Shown here: positions 1 through 10,080 of the stretch, piece after piece
Position numbering within the stretch: the stretch's first letter is position 1
Layout: each line of letters opens with the position of its first letter
DNA from: Chloroflexota bacterium
Lineage (GTDB): Bacteria > Chloroflexota > Anaerolineae > Anaerolineales > UBA4823
Direction: 5' to 3'
NCBI GenBank assembly: GCA_029782365.1
Contig: JAKOUW010000234.1
Location: 1-64,000 of the forward strand
Length of the DNA: 64,000 nt
The notes under the pieces: generated by a model
Databases searched by the model: none
Told to the model about the DNA's origin: nothing
The model's input: only the letters and a program-made list of their open reading frames with translations
Position numbers and translations under genes: made by a program

Positions 1-58
1 CGAAACCGTCAACCACCAGCTTTCGGAGATATTCCAAATTGAGATCAATCACGCTCAT
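1..58 (-). CDS. Possible 5' end of an unrecognised gene, cut by the window edge
   Basis: Reading leftward, an ATG at 58 opens a frame (MSVIDLNLEYLRKLVV...) that stays open to the window edge. Only 19 codons are visible, so no family can be named. No good ribosome binding site is seen. It may be the next gene of the island or a chance open frame. Confidence 0.25.
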   Translation of the reverse strand, partial: MSVIDLNLEYLRKLVVDGF

Positions 59-180
59 ACTTTTTGGGGCCTGTGTACCAGGCTGTATTCCAAATTGACC
101 GCACATACCTTGTGTATTTACATCAACCGCTTGTTGGGTAAGCCAGATTTCCTGCAGATCAAATCACTGGCTTTTCCCAA

Positions 181-3105
181 TTAGCATAAGACCCGATTAG
201 CAAACCCATACTTCTCTTCTCGTTTCTTGAACGCCATTTCACCACCCTCTAGCACATCGCAAACATGCTCCCTGATTCCACAAGAATAAAGTATTCCTTG
301 ATAATTTTGCTCCTCGCCGAGGCGGAAGCTATTTTCTAGCGCACCGGCAATATATTCGAAGCGATAATTCCTGTTTTCGCGATTTATTTGTTGACCATCC
401 TGGTTTGAAACAATTACATTTTCGGCATCAGTTAAAACCACTAAATTTGCATCGTGTGTCACCATTATTATTTGACGGGCTAGCTTTTTACTAGTCACAA
501 AATGCCGTAATTCATTAGAAATTGTGCGATTATCTAGGTTGTCTTCAGGCTGATCTATAAGTATTGGATGCGATGCATTACTGATATGCAAAATCAGTTG
601 TAAAAGAACCAACCCTCTTTTGCCAGGTGACATATCCAAGATTTCATCGTTTCGATACCGAATGTTGTAATCAATATAGAAATAATTTTTGAGCAGTTCA
701 ATTATGGCTTGGTTCGCGGTAGCATCTTTTCTGAACACAATGTCATTCCCAGCCTTAGATAGCTTATCGAAAATTTCCCTAATAGTTTTTTGATGACTCG
801 ACAAATTAAACTTAAAATCTCCATCATCAGCAAACGCTGAGCCAAAGATTGAGCTAAATCTGGATTGACGGCGATTAAATAAATCCCCAAATGCTCCAGA
901 AAAGGCTTCGGTTTTGAATGACAATGTCGCATCAAGAAAGATGTCATCGTCAATTTTTGAATAGGTTTTATCCTTCAGCTTCTCTAGAATACCAACATAG
1001 CAATTTGTTAGATTTGAATAGTTGTAAAAAACCGATTCTCGTAGCTTTGTACCAATTTGAATTACAGATTCTATCTCAGTAGTTTTTTTATTGAAAGCTT
1101 CAAGGGATTTCCTTTGGTCCTCCAACTTGGTTTCAAAATCTTTGAGTCTTGTCTGGTCCAATATCTTATCGGAGTATGGCTTTAGGTTTTGAGTTATGTT
1201 CGCTTGGGCATCTTCGCTCTGCCGGGTCTTTTGCCGGGCCGATGATGCTAGCTTTTGGTAGGAGGCGATTAGAAAGCTAAGAGTATTCTCCAATGATTTC
1301 ATCGAAAAAGATCTCATTGAGGAAACAACTCGTTTTTGGAGCGAAGTTGTTACAAGTGAAAATCCGAAACCCCCAATGCTTTGTGTAACTTGTGCCTTTA
1401 CCTGTTCAAGACTTTTTACAAAACTCTCGACTGTAATGGCGATTTCTTCAAATTCCTTTTTCCTTCTTCCTGCTTTAACTCGTGCATTTAGTAAAATTTG
1501 ATAATCCGAATTTTCTTTTTCGGTAAGCGTTGAATCTTTCCTCAACTTCCGTATTGCTTCTGTGAGCCTTTCGATTTCAGCAGCGATTGCTTTTTCATCG
1601 CCTATCAATTTGCGTTCATTTAGCAAGGCTTTTAGATCATCACGTTTAAGCAATAATTCGGAAAGATCTTGTTGAATGGCTATTTCGAGTTTACTGATAT
1701 CTTGCCTCATTAGTTGAATAAATTCTCTATATGCAGTATTCTGCTCAAGGATTGATTCTATGAGTTTATAAAGGCTGTTTCGCCCTTGCCTTTCTGCAAG
1801 AGAATTAACGTAGAGCTGAGGAATGTATTCGATTTCGCGAACGTTACTTCGGGCAGGATCTGATAATTTATCGCAATGCCCGTCAAGCCAAGCAACTTCA
1901 AAATCAAATTCATGTGGTGAGCCGAATCTGTAATCTAAAATGCTTACTTCTCTTTTTCTTTCCTCGATTAATGTGGGTGCAACTGTCTTGGCTATGCGGT
2001 AGAGAAGCAGTGATTTCCCTGAAGACTTTCCCCCAATAATCACATTCAAGTTTTCATTTATGTGAATCCAATCGGAAGAAAAGTTTTTATTCGTATTATC
2101 AACAAACCGGATCTTATCAATAACCTTATAAGGGATCTTCTCTTGTGGTTGGAGTTCTTGGATTAGGACACGCTCTCTTGGCTCATAAATAATTTGTTTG
2201 AATCCCTCAAATGTTGGGTCAGCCTTAATCCAAGTAACTTTATTACCTGGGAATTTTCCGTAATCTGCAAACCGATGAGCATCACTTCCGCAAATGACCG
2301 GTTTCTGAATATTATTGAGGGTCTTCTGAAAATTCTTTATGAAATCACGGTTTTTTGCCGTTTCATTATTTAGAAATAGATCAATAACTTCATCTTCGCG
2401 AGATTCAAACAAATGGGCCGTTTGCATAAAATAATTATCAGCATGCGAATGGGTTTTCCAGTCCAACTTATCCAAGCCATCCGATGTGTCGTATGGGAGC
2501 ATGATATAAGCTTGGCCCCGAGGAATAGATTGCATCGCCTGATGTAAGGATTCTTTTGTTATCTCAATGGTTGAAGCCCCAAGCTTTAGGAGATCATTGG
2601 TTCCTAAACCTTTGGTGGCATCAAATCCATGAACCTTGGCCTTGCTTACATCGAGGGATTTAGCGAATTGAATAATTGCTTCATCAGATATTGACCGATT
2701 TATACTTCGAATTACCAACTTCGACCTAAAGTCATGTAATTGTTGCACTGATAGCTGATCCGATAATATAACGTGGATGTTCAGTCTATAGTTTACCGGC
2801 GCTTCAACTCTCAATTCCATGCCAGGGAAAATCGTTTTTGAACAGTTAACGTTAGCATCTTTTAGAAATTGTTTGAATTGAATATAGCCCTCAAACGTCC
2901 AATAATCCATAAAACAAAAGACGGCAATATCAGTATTTTCGATCGTTCTAAGTAATTGTTGAAAAGTAGCTTTCTTCTCTTCAGCGTCCATTTCGCGCAA
3001 AAGTTTTCCACCACTCCAATGGAATGATGCTGGAGTGTGAACATGTAAATCCCATTTGCGCCATTGTGAACCTTTTGAAGCACCAGTATTATTCATTGAC
3101 TCCAT
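181..3105 (-). CDS. TrlF-like protein: PHP phosphoesterase domain plus SMC/Rad50-like ATPase
   Basis: A 974-aa fusion. The N-terminal PHP domain shows the metal-binding HVH motif (residues 21-23) and a GSDAH motif near 272. The C-terminal half is an ABC/SMC-type ATPase: Walker A GGKSSGKS near 355, a long probable coiled-coil insert (about 450-720), a signature-like SPGKRG, Walker B LIDQPEDNLD near 843 and an H-loop THD. PHP domains hydrolyse phosphoester bonds and the SMC part would couple this to ATP and DNA; a nuclease role is inference. The start ATG follows an AGAGG site. It lies 56 bp downstream of dptH on the same strand, so it is probably co-transcribed with the Dpt restriction genes. 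The match to the TrlF family is from domain order and length. Confidence 0.8.
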   Translation of the reverse strand: MESMNNTGASKGSQWRKWDLHVHTPASFHWSGGKLLREMDAEEKKATFQQLLRTIENTDIAVFCFMDYWTFEGYIQFKQFLKDANVNCSKTIFPGMELRVEAPVNYRLNIHVILSDQLSVQQLHDFRSKLVIRSINRSISDEAIIQFAKSLDVSKAKVHGFDATKGLGTNDLLKLGASTIEITKESLHQAMQSIPRGQAYIMLPYDTSDGLDKLDWKTHSHADNYFMQTAHLFESREDEVIDLFLNNETAKNRDFIKNFQKTLNNIQKPVICGSDAHRFADYGKFPGNKVTWIKADPTFEGFKQIIYEPRERVLIQELQPQEKIPYKVIDKIRFVDNTNKNFSSDWIHINENLNVIIGGKSSGKSLLLYRIAKTVAPTLIEERKREVSILDYRFGSPHEFDFEVAWLDGHCDKLSDPARSNVREIEYIPQLYVNSLAERQGRNSLYKLIESILEQNTAYREFIQLMRQDISKLEIAIQQDLSELLLKRDDLKALLNERKLIGDEKAIAAEIERLTEAIRKLRKDSTLTEKENSDYQILLNARVKAGRRKKEFEEIAITVESFVKSLEQVKAQVTQSIGGFGFSLVTTSLQKRVVSSMRSFSMKSLENTLSFLIASYQKLASSARQKTRQSEDAQANITQNLKPYSDKILDQTRLKDFETKLEDQRKSLEAFNKKTTEIESVIQIGTKLRESVFYNYSNLTNCYVGILEKLKDKTYSKIDDDIFLDATLSFKTEAFSGAFGDLFNRRQSRFSSIFGSAFADDGDFKFNLSSHQKTIREIFDKLSKAGNDIVFRKDATANQAIIELLKNYFYIDYNIRYRNDEILDMSPGKRGLVLLQLILHISNASHPILIDQPEDNLDNRTISNELRHFVTSKKLARQIIMVTHDANLVVLTDAENVIVSNQDGQQINRENRNYRFEYIAGALENSFRLGEEQNYQGILYSCGIREHVCDVLEGGEMAFKKREEKYGFANRVLC

Positions 3106-3161
3106 TTTCCTCTTTACTTGACAATCACGAAAACACTTCCATTTCGATTGGTCATGCAGTG

Positions 3162-6100
3162 TTATTTTCGGCTATTTCTACTAGCCTCATCTACAAACCG
3201 TGATAGCTCAAGAGAACTAATATAGGGAGATTGAATTCGAACCACCTCATTTGTGGTTTTAAAAAGCATGTCACCTTTGCCAATTAGGTTTTCGGCACCA
3301 GTCTGATCTAAAATCGTTTGGGAATCATGATGAGATGGTAAGCGAAATGCAATGCGTGCAGTAAGATTAGTTTTAAGGCGAGAGGTAACAATGTCAGCAC
3401 TGGGCCTTTGCGTGGCGATAACAAGGTGGATGCCAATATTGCGCGCTCGTTGAGCAAGCCGAGTCAATTGGCGCTCAAATTCATCCAACGCTTTTCGATC
3501 CAGCACTTGAACCAAATCAGCATACTCATCAATGACTACCACAATAAATTTCATGGGGTTATCTGCAAAGCGAGTGTTGTAATCGTGAATATCACGTGCT
3601 CTGACATCACGTAACTGATTTGTGCGATTGTTAAGCTCCTCGTTCATCAAATAAGTCAACTGGGTTATGGCTTCTTCGGGCTCAATAATTACATGATCTC
3701 CAAACAGATGGGGGAGACCTTCGAAAAACACAAAATCGGTTTGTTTGGGATCGATTAAAAGAAGAGATAATGCGTCCGGACCGAATTGATGCAACAAACT
3801 TACCAAGAAAGAATAAAGGAAAACCGTCTTTCCTGATCCTGTGCTGCCTGCTACTAACAAGTGGGGGAGCTGAGCAAGATCAGATTGAATAATCTGACCA
3901 TCTGGAGTTTGGCCCACTATAAAAGTCAAATGGTTTTGTAAATTTACAGGAAGACCCGGCAATAAAGACGAAAGACTAATTGAGGTTGGGGTAGGATGCG
4001 GAAGATCAACACCGACATAATGGGTACCTCTAACATTTTCTATCATTGGTATTGTATCTAAGGCTAACTCCCTTTGAAGATCCGGAGCTACCCTTTGTAA
4101 ACGGCTCAAATTCTCTCCTGGGCGCAGACGCACCTTGAAACGAATAACACTTGGCCCAATATCAATATTATCTAAAGTGACAGGATATGTTTGGATACTA
4201 TAGTCACGGAAAGAGCGAGTCATATCATGTGACTTCGATTGCAACCACTCACTTAGGAAAGTATCACTTGCTGTAGAGAGTTTTGTTTCGTCCGGTTGAT
4301 TTGGTTTAGATACACTAACACCTATTATTGGCTTTTCAACCTGGCTGCCGGAAGCTTGAACAGATTTCTCACTAGTTTTCTCCGATGTGGCAATCAAAGT
4401 ATCTGGAATTGGTTCTTCATACTGAGGTTTCCATATATCTACCGGATGTTCATACTGCCATTCATCCACTAGCTGTTGGAAAACCTTGCGCAAACCCGTT
4501 CGGCCGAAATGATGATAAGCAAGACTCACATTCTGCGCATTTTGGGCCGTAGTATTTGCAGGGCCATCTTTTCTTTCGCCAATTATTCCGGCTGGGCCAT
4601 CATAACAAAACACCCATGAATGCCCACTCATCTCTAGAATAAAATTGCCATTAGGGATATTTGTTTTGAACGCATCCCAATACTGATCTTTGCTTGCTTC
4701 TAATACAAGGCTTCCAACAACCGCATGATAAAGCTGATCATACCAGTATTGAGCATCTAAATGTTTATTGCCAGGTTGCCAAGCTTGGAATAAGCGATTA
4801 ATACCTTGAGCAACCTGCTGTTGAGCTTCATTCACTTCTTGAGAAAAACTAATCTCACCAACACATTTCGTTTCTAGTAGCTCGATGTGTAAAACAGGGG
4901 TTTGATCAGCATAAGTTGGAATTGCCACAAAAAGTAAATCGGGCATTCGCTTATGATCAAACCAGTGTGCAAAATCGTCCAAATATATCCATGCGGTCAT
5001 TGCATCAGGGTATTGTTCTCGATACTGCTTTTCTGTGAGAAATTTTGCTGCTACCATACCTATCATTTCATTTAGGTAAGCACCTGGTCCAGCAGATCTC
5101 AATACAATATCCCCAGAAACATTTTTGGCCTCTTTTACTAGTTGAGTTGCTACTTTGAGGCGGAATTCATGATATTGTGTTTTGGTGCCAGGAAGTAACC
5201 CTTCGAGGTTTTTAGTTAGGCGACGAACAACAATATCATGTGTACGTTGAGAAGATGATACTGTTAGATTGTGCCGCCTTTTTATACCAAGACCCAGGGA
5301 ATATCTAATTACTTCTACCGCTCCTGGCAATGTATCTTCTAACAAAAACCGATCTACTGTCGTGTCATAACAGATAACCCAATTAAAGCGCTCGTGAAGA
5401 TTCTTTAGCTCTTCTTCCCAGTCCTGTAGCGAAACATGTAGGCGGAAAGACGCGTTTTGGTTAGCAGGCACACTTTTTTGTTCTAAACTTGCCCATAAAA
5501 TATTATAAAAATTTTGTATCAGGGTTGCTTGTGGAGCAGGTGTCAGTTCAATACTGCGAGTAAATTCACCTCGCTCAAAAGGATTCTGCTTAGTTTGGTA
5601 CAAAGAAACATGATTATGATCTTTCTCATCTGTCGAGGTCGGACCAATCACTAATCTAAGCTTCTGTCCACGTTCAGCTAGAACATCAGGCAGAATGACA
5701 ATATTTGTACCATCAGGTTGCTTCATTAGATCATCGAATGTGCATTCTAGTACTTTAAGAGATACTTTTGGAAAATAACCATCTCCTGGGCGTTCATTAT
5801 ACTCTTCGTGAGTTTTTAGCCATTCCATAATACGTCGATATAAAGGCGCCCCTCCCTGTTTGGGGGTAACATGAACAACCAAATTCAATTTGAATACTTT
5901 GCCTTTGATAACTTTTGCTAACTGCTCTACTAAATAACCTGGAAACGCACTATTCTTACATTGGACAATGTATATTTCTAAGCCATCAGAAGCAAACGGA
6001 TATGTCTCGATATAATCAAGAATCACTCGAGATATCTCTCGAGCAGAAACTTTAGCGGCCTGTTCACTCTCACTTTCTGGAATTAGATCAGATGCCATGC

Positions 6101-8390
6101 CGTAAGATAGAGTAGCAATGTCTGACTGGCGAAATATCTCATATCCCTGATATTCTTGAACTGGCAAAAACGCCCTCGTTGTTTTTGATCGATCTGGCAA
6201 AGCCAATACAGCAGGGTAATTAGCCGAACTGAAAGCTATAGCTAGTTCTTGGCGGAATCGTTTATCATCAACAATTTCTGGTGGATTTTCATTATCCATT
6301 AGATGCTCAAGAATTTCATTGAAATGTTGAAGGCGCTTTTTCCACCACAATAATTTAATCGGATGCAGATTTGGCAGTACCACCCAGTTTTCGAAAATTG
6401 CAGGACCAACAATCCAGGCTTGGGTAAGTAAACGGAATCCATATAATATCTCGCGCCCCTTCTGCAAGTTTATAGCTGAAGTATTCAACAGCTGAGAATA
6501 TAAATCCAGAAAACCATCCAAATCCGCACTTAGAATACCCTCCGTTACCGTTTTATTGATGAACTTGGCGTATGAAATTTCAAGCTCATTTAACGAAGTA
6601 TCGATAATTTTCCATGTAGCTTCGGTAGTCCATGGTTTAAGATCTTCTTTTAGGCAGTTGTGTAAATTGGTGGATTTTTGATACCATACGCCCAGACTTT
6701 TAAACGGCTGGCTAAGATCAATATCCCCAATTTCGTCAGATTCAGGAGATGTGTTGTATATAGGGATGCGCAATTGAATCGATTGGGACTGAAAAAGCGG
6801 ACCTGCTTCAACTTGATCCTTTATTAATTCCCACTCTGATTGGACATGAGCAAATGTCATCGCAAGTGGGCCATCGGAACGGTATTGCCAACATAAATCC
6901 GCTGTGTCAAGAATATCCCCTTCTGTTTGTAAGCTGATTTTAAATAACAGTTCTACCTGGCTGGTTTTTTCCTGCTCCCCTTCTTCCTCAATTTCATTTG
7001 TACTTATAAGTTTTTTGTTTTCTTCCACTAGTACCCATAAGTCAGATAACTGCCATTGGGCAGCCGGCATCTGTTTTTCTATACCCCCGTATAACGTTCG
7101 AAATGCCATTAATGCTTCAGCTTCTTTTTGCGTAATTTTTTCAAACTGCTTTGGTTCAAAAATTATTTGGAGGCTAACCTTAGTGCTTGAATTATCATCC
7201 AAGCTATTGCGCATTTGTATCGCAAGATCAATCAGGCCAGTAACAAAATCTGCGCCGATATATTTATTCGTACCACGAAGTTTTTTAATTTGGTTTTTCA
7301 AGCGAACTGGCAAATTATCACCCAGTTCATCTAGTAACTCGCCTAACTCATCTGACTCCGGTTCTTTTCCATCAGAAAGTTGTTCGATTACTTGTTGAAC
7401 AGAAATCGGAAGATCATTTTTGTTTACAAGTTGCTCATCTAATACAACCTGAATTTGCTCATATAATTCTTTGAGCTTTTCTGGTTTTGTTTTTCGCACT
7501 TTTTTGTACAAGACAGAAGACACCTCGCTCCAATCAATTTGTAGAGCCCCCATCCATGAACGCCGATCTGCCAATATATCGGTGAGAAAGCTTTTCAATA
7601 GTGCACGTTTTTGACTTGGCGAAGCCCCTCCTTGAAGACTGTCATCTTCAAAACTGGCTTCTTCTAAATTCTTGAGCCAAATTTGCTTATCCCGATCATC
7701 TAATAGTTGGCTCCTCAATGATGCAGAGCGATAAACCTCTTTCAAAAGATGATCGCCCTTACCCGTATTGAACACTTTTGAAAATTCTCGACAGCGAAAT
7801 AATCCAAGCAATGGAAGGTTTTCAGAAACCACATCACTAACAGGGGTACCTGGATGTTTATATAATTGGGTGTTTAGAGCCGCAAAGAAAGCAACTAGAT
7901 CGCGAAGTTGAGGGTGGGGAATAGTCGTTCTAAGTCGATAAACGAAATCTTTAATAGATTTCCGCTGCTCGCCGGACAATTGATAATCATTAAAAGCAAC
8001 CTCAAGAAGACAATCCAATCCATCAGTGGCCAGCGAATCCTCTGTAACTGGAAAGATATCTTTTAAACTCTGGCTATCGGATGTGCGTTCGTTAAATATT
8101 AAGATTAGGGCATGTCCAGGTGCCACATGATTACGATACCAAGTTGCAGATTTGCCTACTTCTAACATTACGCGCTCAAACCCTTGGATAAGTGCAGAAG
8201 TGCGCACTTCCAAGGGTTTCTCTGCAATCTTATTGTTATTCGAATCAAGTAAACTTAGAAATTCTTTATAAGATGCATCGTCAAAACCATCCAGGCGAAA
8301 AAAACGCCTAACATTTGTGCCTACCTGAATTTTGAGTCCAATAAACTTCTCTAATGATTTCGCAATAATTGAAGGTACAAGATTATCCAC
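3162..8390 (-). CDS. dptH: DptH-like phosphorothioate-dependent restriction protein with C-terminal FtsK/HerA-type translocase
   Basis: A 1742-aa protein. The last 270 residues form an FtsK-type motor: Walker A GSTGSGKT near 1510, Walker B VVIDEYAD near 1617, then the FtsK-like stretch IHLVIATQRP and the LKTNLTARIAFR region. The long N-terminal part (about 1400 aa) has no motif I can assign. Size, domain placement and the DptF-DptG-DptH order match the Dnd/Dpt restriction module, which cleaves DNA lacking phosphorothioates. The start is GTG at 8390, preceded by TTAGGAGACGAAC, and it overlaps the dptG stop by 8 bp. Composition is AT-rich compared with the chromosome to the right. Confidence 0.82.
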   Translation of the reverse strand: MDNLVPSIIAKSLEKFIGLKIQVGTNVRRFFRLDGFDDASYKEFLSLLDSNNNKIAEKPLEVRTSALIQGFERVMLEVGKSATWYRNHVAPGHALILIFNERTSDSQSLKDIFPVTEDSLATDGLDCLLEVAFNDYQLSGEQRKSIKDFVYRLRTTIPHPQLRDLVAFFAALNTQLYKHPGTPVSDVVSENLPLLGLFRCREFSKVFNTGKGDHLLKEVYRSASLRSQLLDDRDKQIWLKNLEEASFEDDSLQGGASPSQKRALLKSFLTDILADRRSWMGALQIDWSEVSSVLYKKVRKTKPEKLKELYEQIQVVLDEQLVNKNDLPISVQQVIEQLSDGKEPESDELGELLDELGDNLPVRLKNQIKKLRGTNKYIGADFVTGLIDLAIQMRNSLDDNSSTKVSLQIIFEPKQFEKITQKEAEALMAFRTLYGGIEKQMPAAQWQLSDLWVLVEENKKLISTNEIEEEGEQEKTSQVELLFKISLQTEGDILDTADLCWQYRSDGPLAMTFAHVQSEWELIKDQVEAGPLFQSQSIQLRIPIYNTSPESDEIGDIDLSQPFKSLGVWYQKSTNLHNCLKEDLKPWTTEATWKIIDTSLNELEISYAKFINKTVTEGILSADLDGFLDLYSQLLNTSAINLQKGREILYGFRLLTQAWIVGPAIFENWVVLPNLHPIKLLWWKKRLQHFNEILEHLMDNENPPEIVDDKRFRQELAIAFSSANYPAVLALPDRSKTTRAFLPVQEYQGYEIFRQSDIATLSYGMASDLIPESESEQAAKVSAREISRVILDYIETYPFASDGLEIYIVQCKNSAFPGYLVEQLAKVIKGKVFKLNLVVHVTPKQGGAPLYRRIMEWLKTHEEYNERPGDGYFPKVSLKVLECTFDDLMKQPDGTNIVILPDVLAERGQKLRLVIGPTSTDEKDHNHVSLYQTKQNPFERGEFTRSIELTPAPQATLIQNFYNILWASLEQKSVPANQNASFRLHVSLQDWEEELKNLHERFNWVICYDTTVDRFLLEDTLPGAVEVIRYSLGLGIKRRHNLTVSSSQRTHDIVVRRLTKNLEGLLPGTKTQYHEFRLKVATQLVKEAKNVSGDIVLRSAGPGAYLNEMIGMVAAKFLTEKQYREQYPDAMTAWIYLDDFAHWFDHKRMPDLLFVAIPTYADQTPVLHIELLETKCVGEISFSQEVNEAQQQVAQGINRLFQAWQPGNKHLDAQYWYDQLYHAVVGSLVLEASKDQYWDAFKTNIPNGNFILEMSGHSWVFCYDGPAGIIGERKDGPANTTAQNAQNVSLAYHHFGRTGLRKVFQQLVDEWQYEHPVDIWKPQYEEPIPDTLIATSEKTSEKSVQASGSQVEKPIIGVSVSKPNQPDETKLSTASDTFLSEWLQSKSHDMTRSFRDYSIQTYPVTLDNIDIGPSVIRFKVRLRPGENLSRLQRVAPDLQRELALDTIPMIENVRGTHYVGVDLPHPTPTSISLSSLLPGLPVNLQNHLTFIVGQTPDGQIIQSDLAQLPHLLVAGSTGSGKTVFLYSFLVSLLHQFGPDALSLLLIDPKQTDFVFFEGLPHLFGDHVIIEPEEAITQLTYLMNEELNNRTNQLRDVRARDIHDYNTRFADNPMKFIVVVIDEYADLVQVLDRKALDEFERQLTRLAQRARNIGIHLVIATQRPSADIVTSRLKTNLTARIAFRLPSHHDSQTILDQTGAENLIGKGDMLFKTTNEVVRIQSPYISSLELSRFVDEASRNSRK

Positions 8391-10080
8391 GTTCGTCTCC
8401 TAAAACCACCTGACGATGCATCACTATAGCAGTGGCATCTGAATACTCTATTGCTAAGCCGGCAAATTTCATTTTTTCCAAAAGTGCGTTTTGGTTATTG
8501 CGAAAATACCGTTCATTAATAGGTTTCCTGTCAAGCAAACCCGATACTTTTGCTTCATCGGCCCCAACAATTATTCCGTAACGTTGATAAATTTTTTCCA
8601 AAAATTCGTGATAGATGATATCTTCACCAGGCATCAAGTTGGCAATTGTAATGGCTTTTAGTAAAGTATCACCCAATACAAAGCGACCACTAGGCCCTTT
8701 CCGTGGCGAAACAAAACAAATAGCTTTTCCAAGTTTTTTATGCACCCCTAAAAAGTTTTTTCGAAAATCATTGAGTAATAGATCTGTGAGGCACTCTATG
8801 TATAAATTAATAAAATCTCTTTTTGTGAGTTCTCCTTGGCTAAACCGTTTTTCAAGCTTATCTACAGTTTCATCAAAGGATTTTCGAGTACTTTTTCCCA
8901 GCTCATTAAGCCCGAAATATGCCTTGGATTCCGATTCGAAAAAATGGAGAAAGTCTTCCGTATTACTACTTGCTTCACTCCAAGCTTCAACTGTTTGGCG
9001 AACATATTCCTTGCCACATTTTACAATATGAGCTTCTTGCTCAGAGAACAAACTTGCAGAAATATTTCGGATAGTACCATTATCTGTACCATCCATTGCA
9101 TCAACAAGTAGGCTTAAGTTATTTTCAGAATTACCCGATCCTGAAATCTGATTAGCATTACGATATATATAAAGAGTTATGTGAAAACCTATCAAATGCG
9201 CCAATAAATCAAGCAGTTCAAGAGAATCCAAATTAGCATGTAACAGCTTATATAAATCATCGGCAATCGACACATAAAAAGAATCGTCCTCATAAGGTAT
9301 CCAGCCAAGTTTTCCAGTCCTTCCAGGAATGGATTGGGGATCATTTCCTTCAATACATAATTGGTCCCAAACATTATCTATCAAGGAAGCAACATGCCCT
9401 AAGGTAGCATTTGAGTAAAGTAGATTTTTAAGTTTGGATGCTATGAATTCACGTTTTTCGGGATAACCTTCTGTGCCTGCCGAAATAAATAAGTAATAAA
9501 CTTCACCACCACGGGCAAAAAAGTTTCGCTGATCAAAACGGATATCTTTATCAAGCCAAGATATCGGCTTTGAGGATGAGGTAGCACGGCCTTTATACTT
9601 TGTGGCTCCCTTGCGTAATGCTTCCCAGATCAATAAGTTGTGATGAGCGGGAAACAAGGACTTGGCGTACCATGAGCGCTGTGCATCAACAGCGGAAAAA
9701 GCTTGTAATAAGCTTCGTATCAAATTAACCGGCTCACCCATAACATCAGAATCTAATGGATCAACGTGCTTGCGTAGTTCTTCCAGCAGCAAGTCGTATG
9801 CACGATCGTCATCGGGGTGCCGAGTTTTTTCACGTTCATGATAAAACACAAAACGTCGGAGGCCTAACCTGGCAAAACGTTTATACTCCAAGTTTTCTTC
9901 GGAGGCATCACGCCCCTCATTGATTCCGCGGCCGAACTGATAATCAAACCCAGCCAATACATTTAGGAACTCTAATAAATATTCCATCCAATCTTGGCCG
10001 ATTCGCAGCCGATGTCCCCATATCCAAGCGGCTAAAGGGTAACCTGAATTGCTTGCTTCTATATACCCGTACTTTTTCAT
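8383..10080 (-). CDS. dptG: DptG-like phosphorothioate-dependent restriction protein
   Basis: A 565-aa soluble protein without recognisable catalytic motifs. It is assigned to DptG by its position between a DptF-like ATPase and a DptH-like translocase and by its length. Its ATG overlaps the dptF stop (ATGA, 10077-10080) and its own stop overlaps the dptH start, which points to translational coupling and equimolar synthesis of a three-protein complex. The sequence itself gives no direct functional clue; the name rests on context. Confidence 0.7.
   Translation of the reverse strand: MKKYGYIEASNSGYPLAAWIWGHRLRIGQDWMEYLLEFLNVLAGFDYQFGRGINEGRDASEENLEYKRFARLGLRRFVFYHEREKTRHPDDDRAYDLLLEELRKHVDPLDSDVMGEPVNLIRSLLQAFSAVDAQRSWYAKSLFPAHHNLLIWEALRKGATKYKGRATSSSKPISWLDKDIRFDQRNFFARGGEVYYLFISAGTEGYPEKREFIASKLKNLLYSNATLGHVASLIDNVWDQLCIEGNDPQSIPGRTGKLGWIPYEDDSFYVSIADDLYKLLHANLDSLELLDLLAHLIGFHITLYIYRNANQISGSGNSENNLSLLVDAMDGTDNGTIRNISASLFSEQEAHIVKCGKEYVRQTVEAWSEASSNTEDFLHFFESESKAYFGLNELGKSTRKSFDETVDKLEKRFSQGELTKRDFINLYIECLTDLLLNDFRKNFLGVHKKLGKAICFVSPRKGPSGRFVLGDTLLKAITIANLMPGEDIIYHEFLEKIYQRYGIIVGADEAKVSGLLDRKPINERYFRNNQNALLEKMKFAGLAIEYSDATAIVMHRQVVLGDERG

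Noticed and set aside
31-98. 12-bp direct repeat ATTCCAAATTGA (31-42 and 87-98) as an island attachment site
   Set aside because: The copies are too short and too close together, and no copy is seen near the integrase or rnpB.
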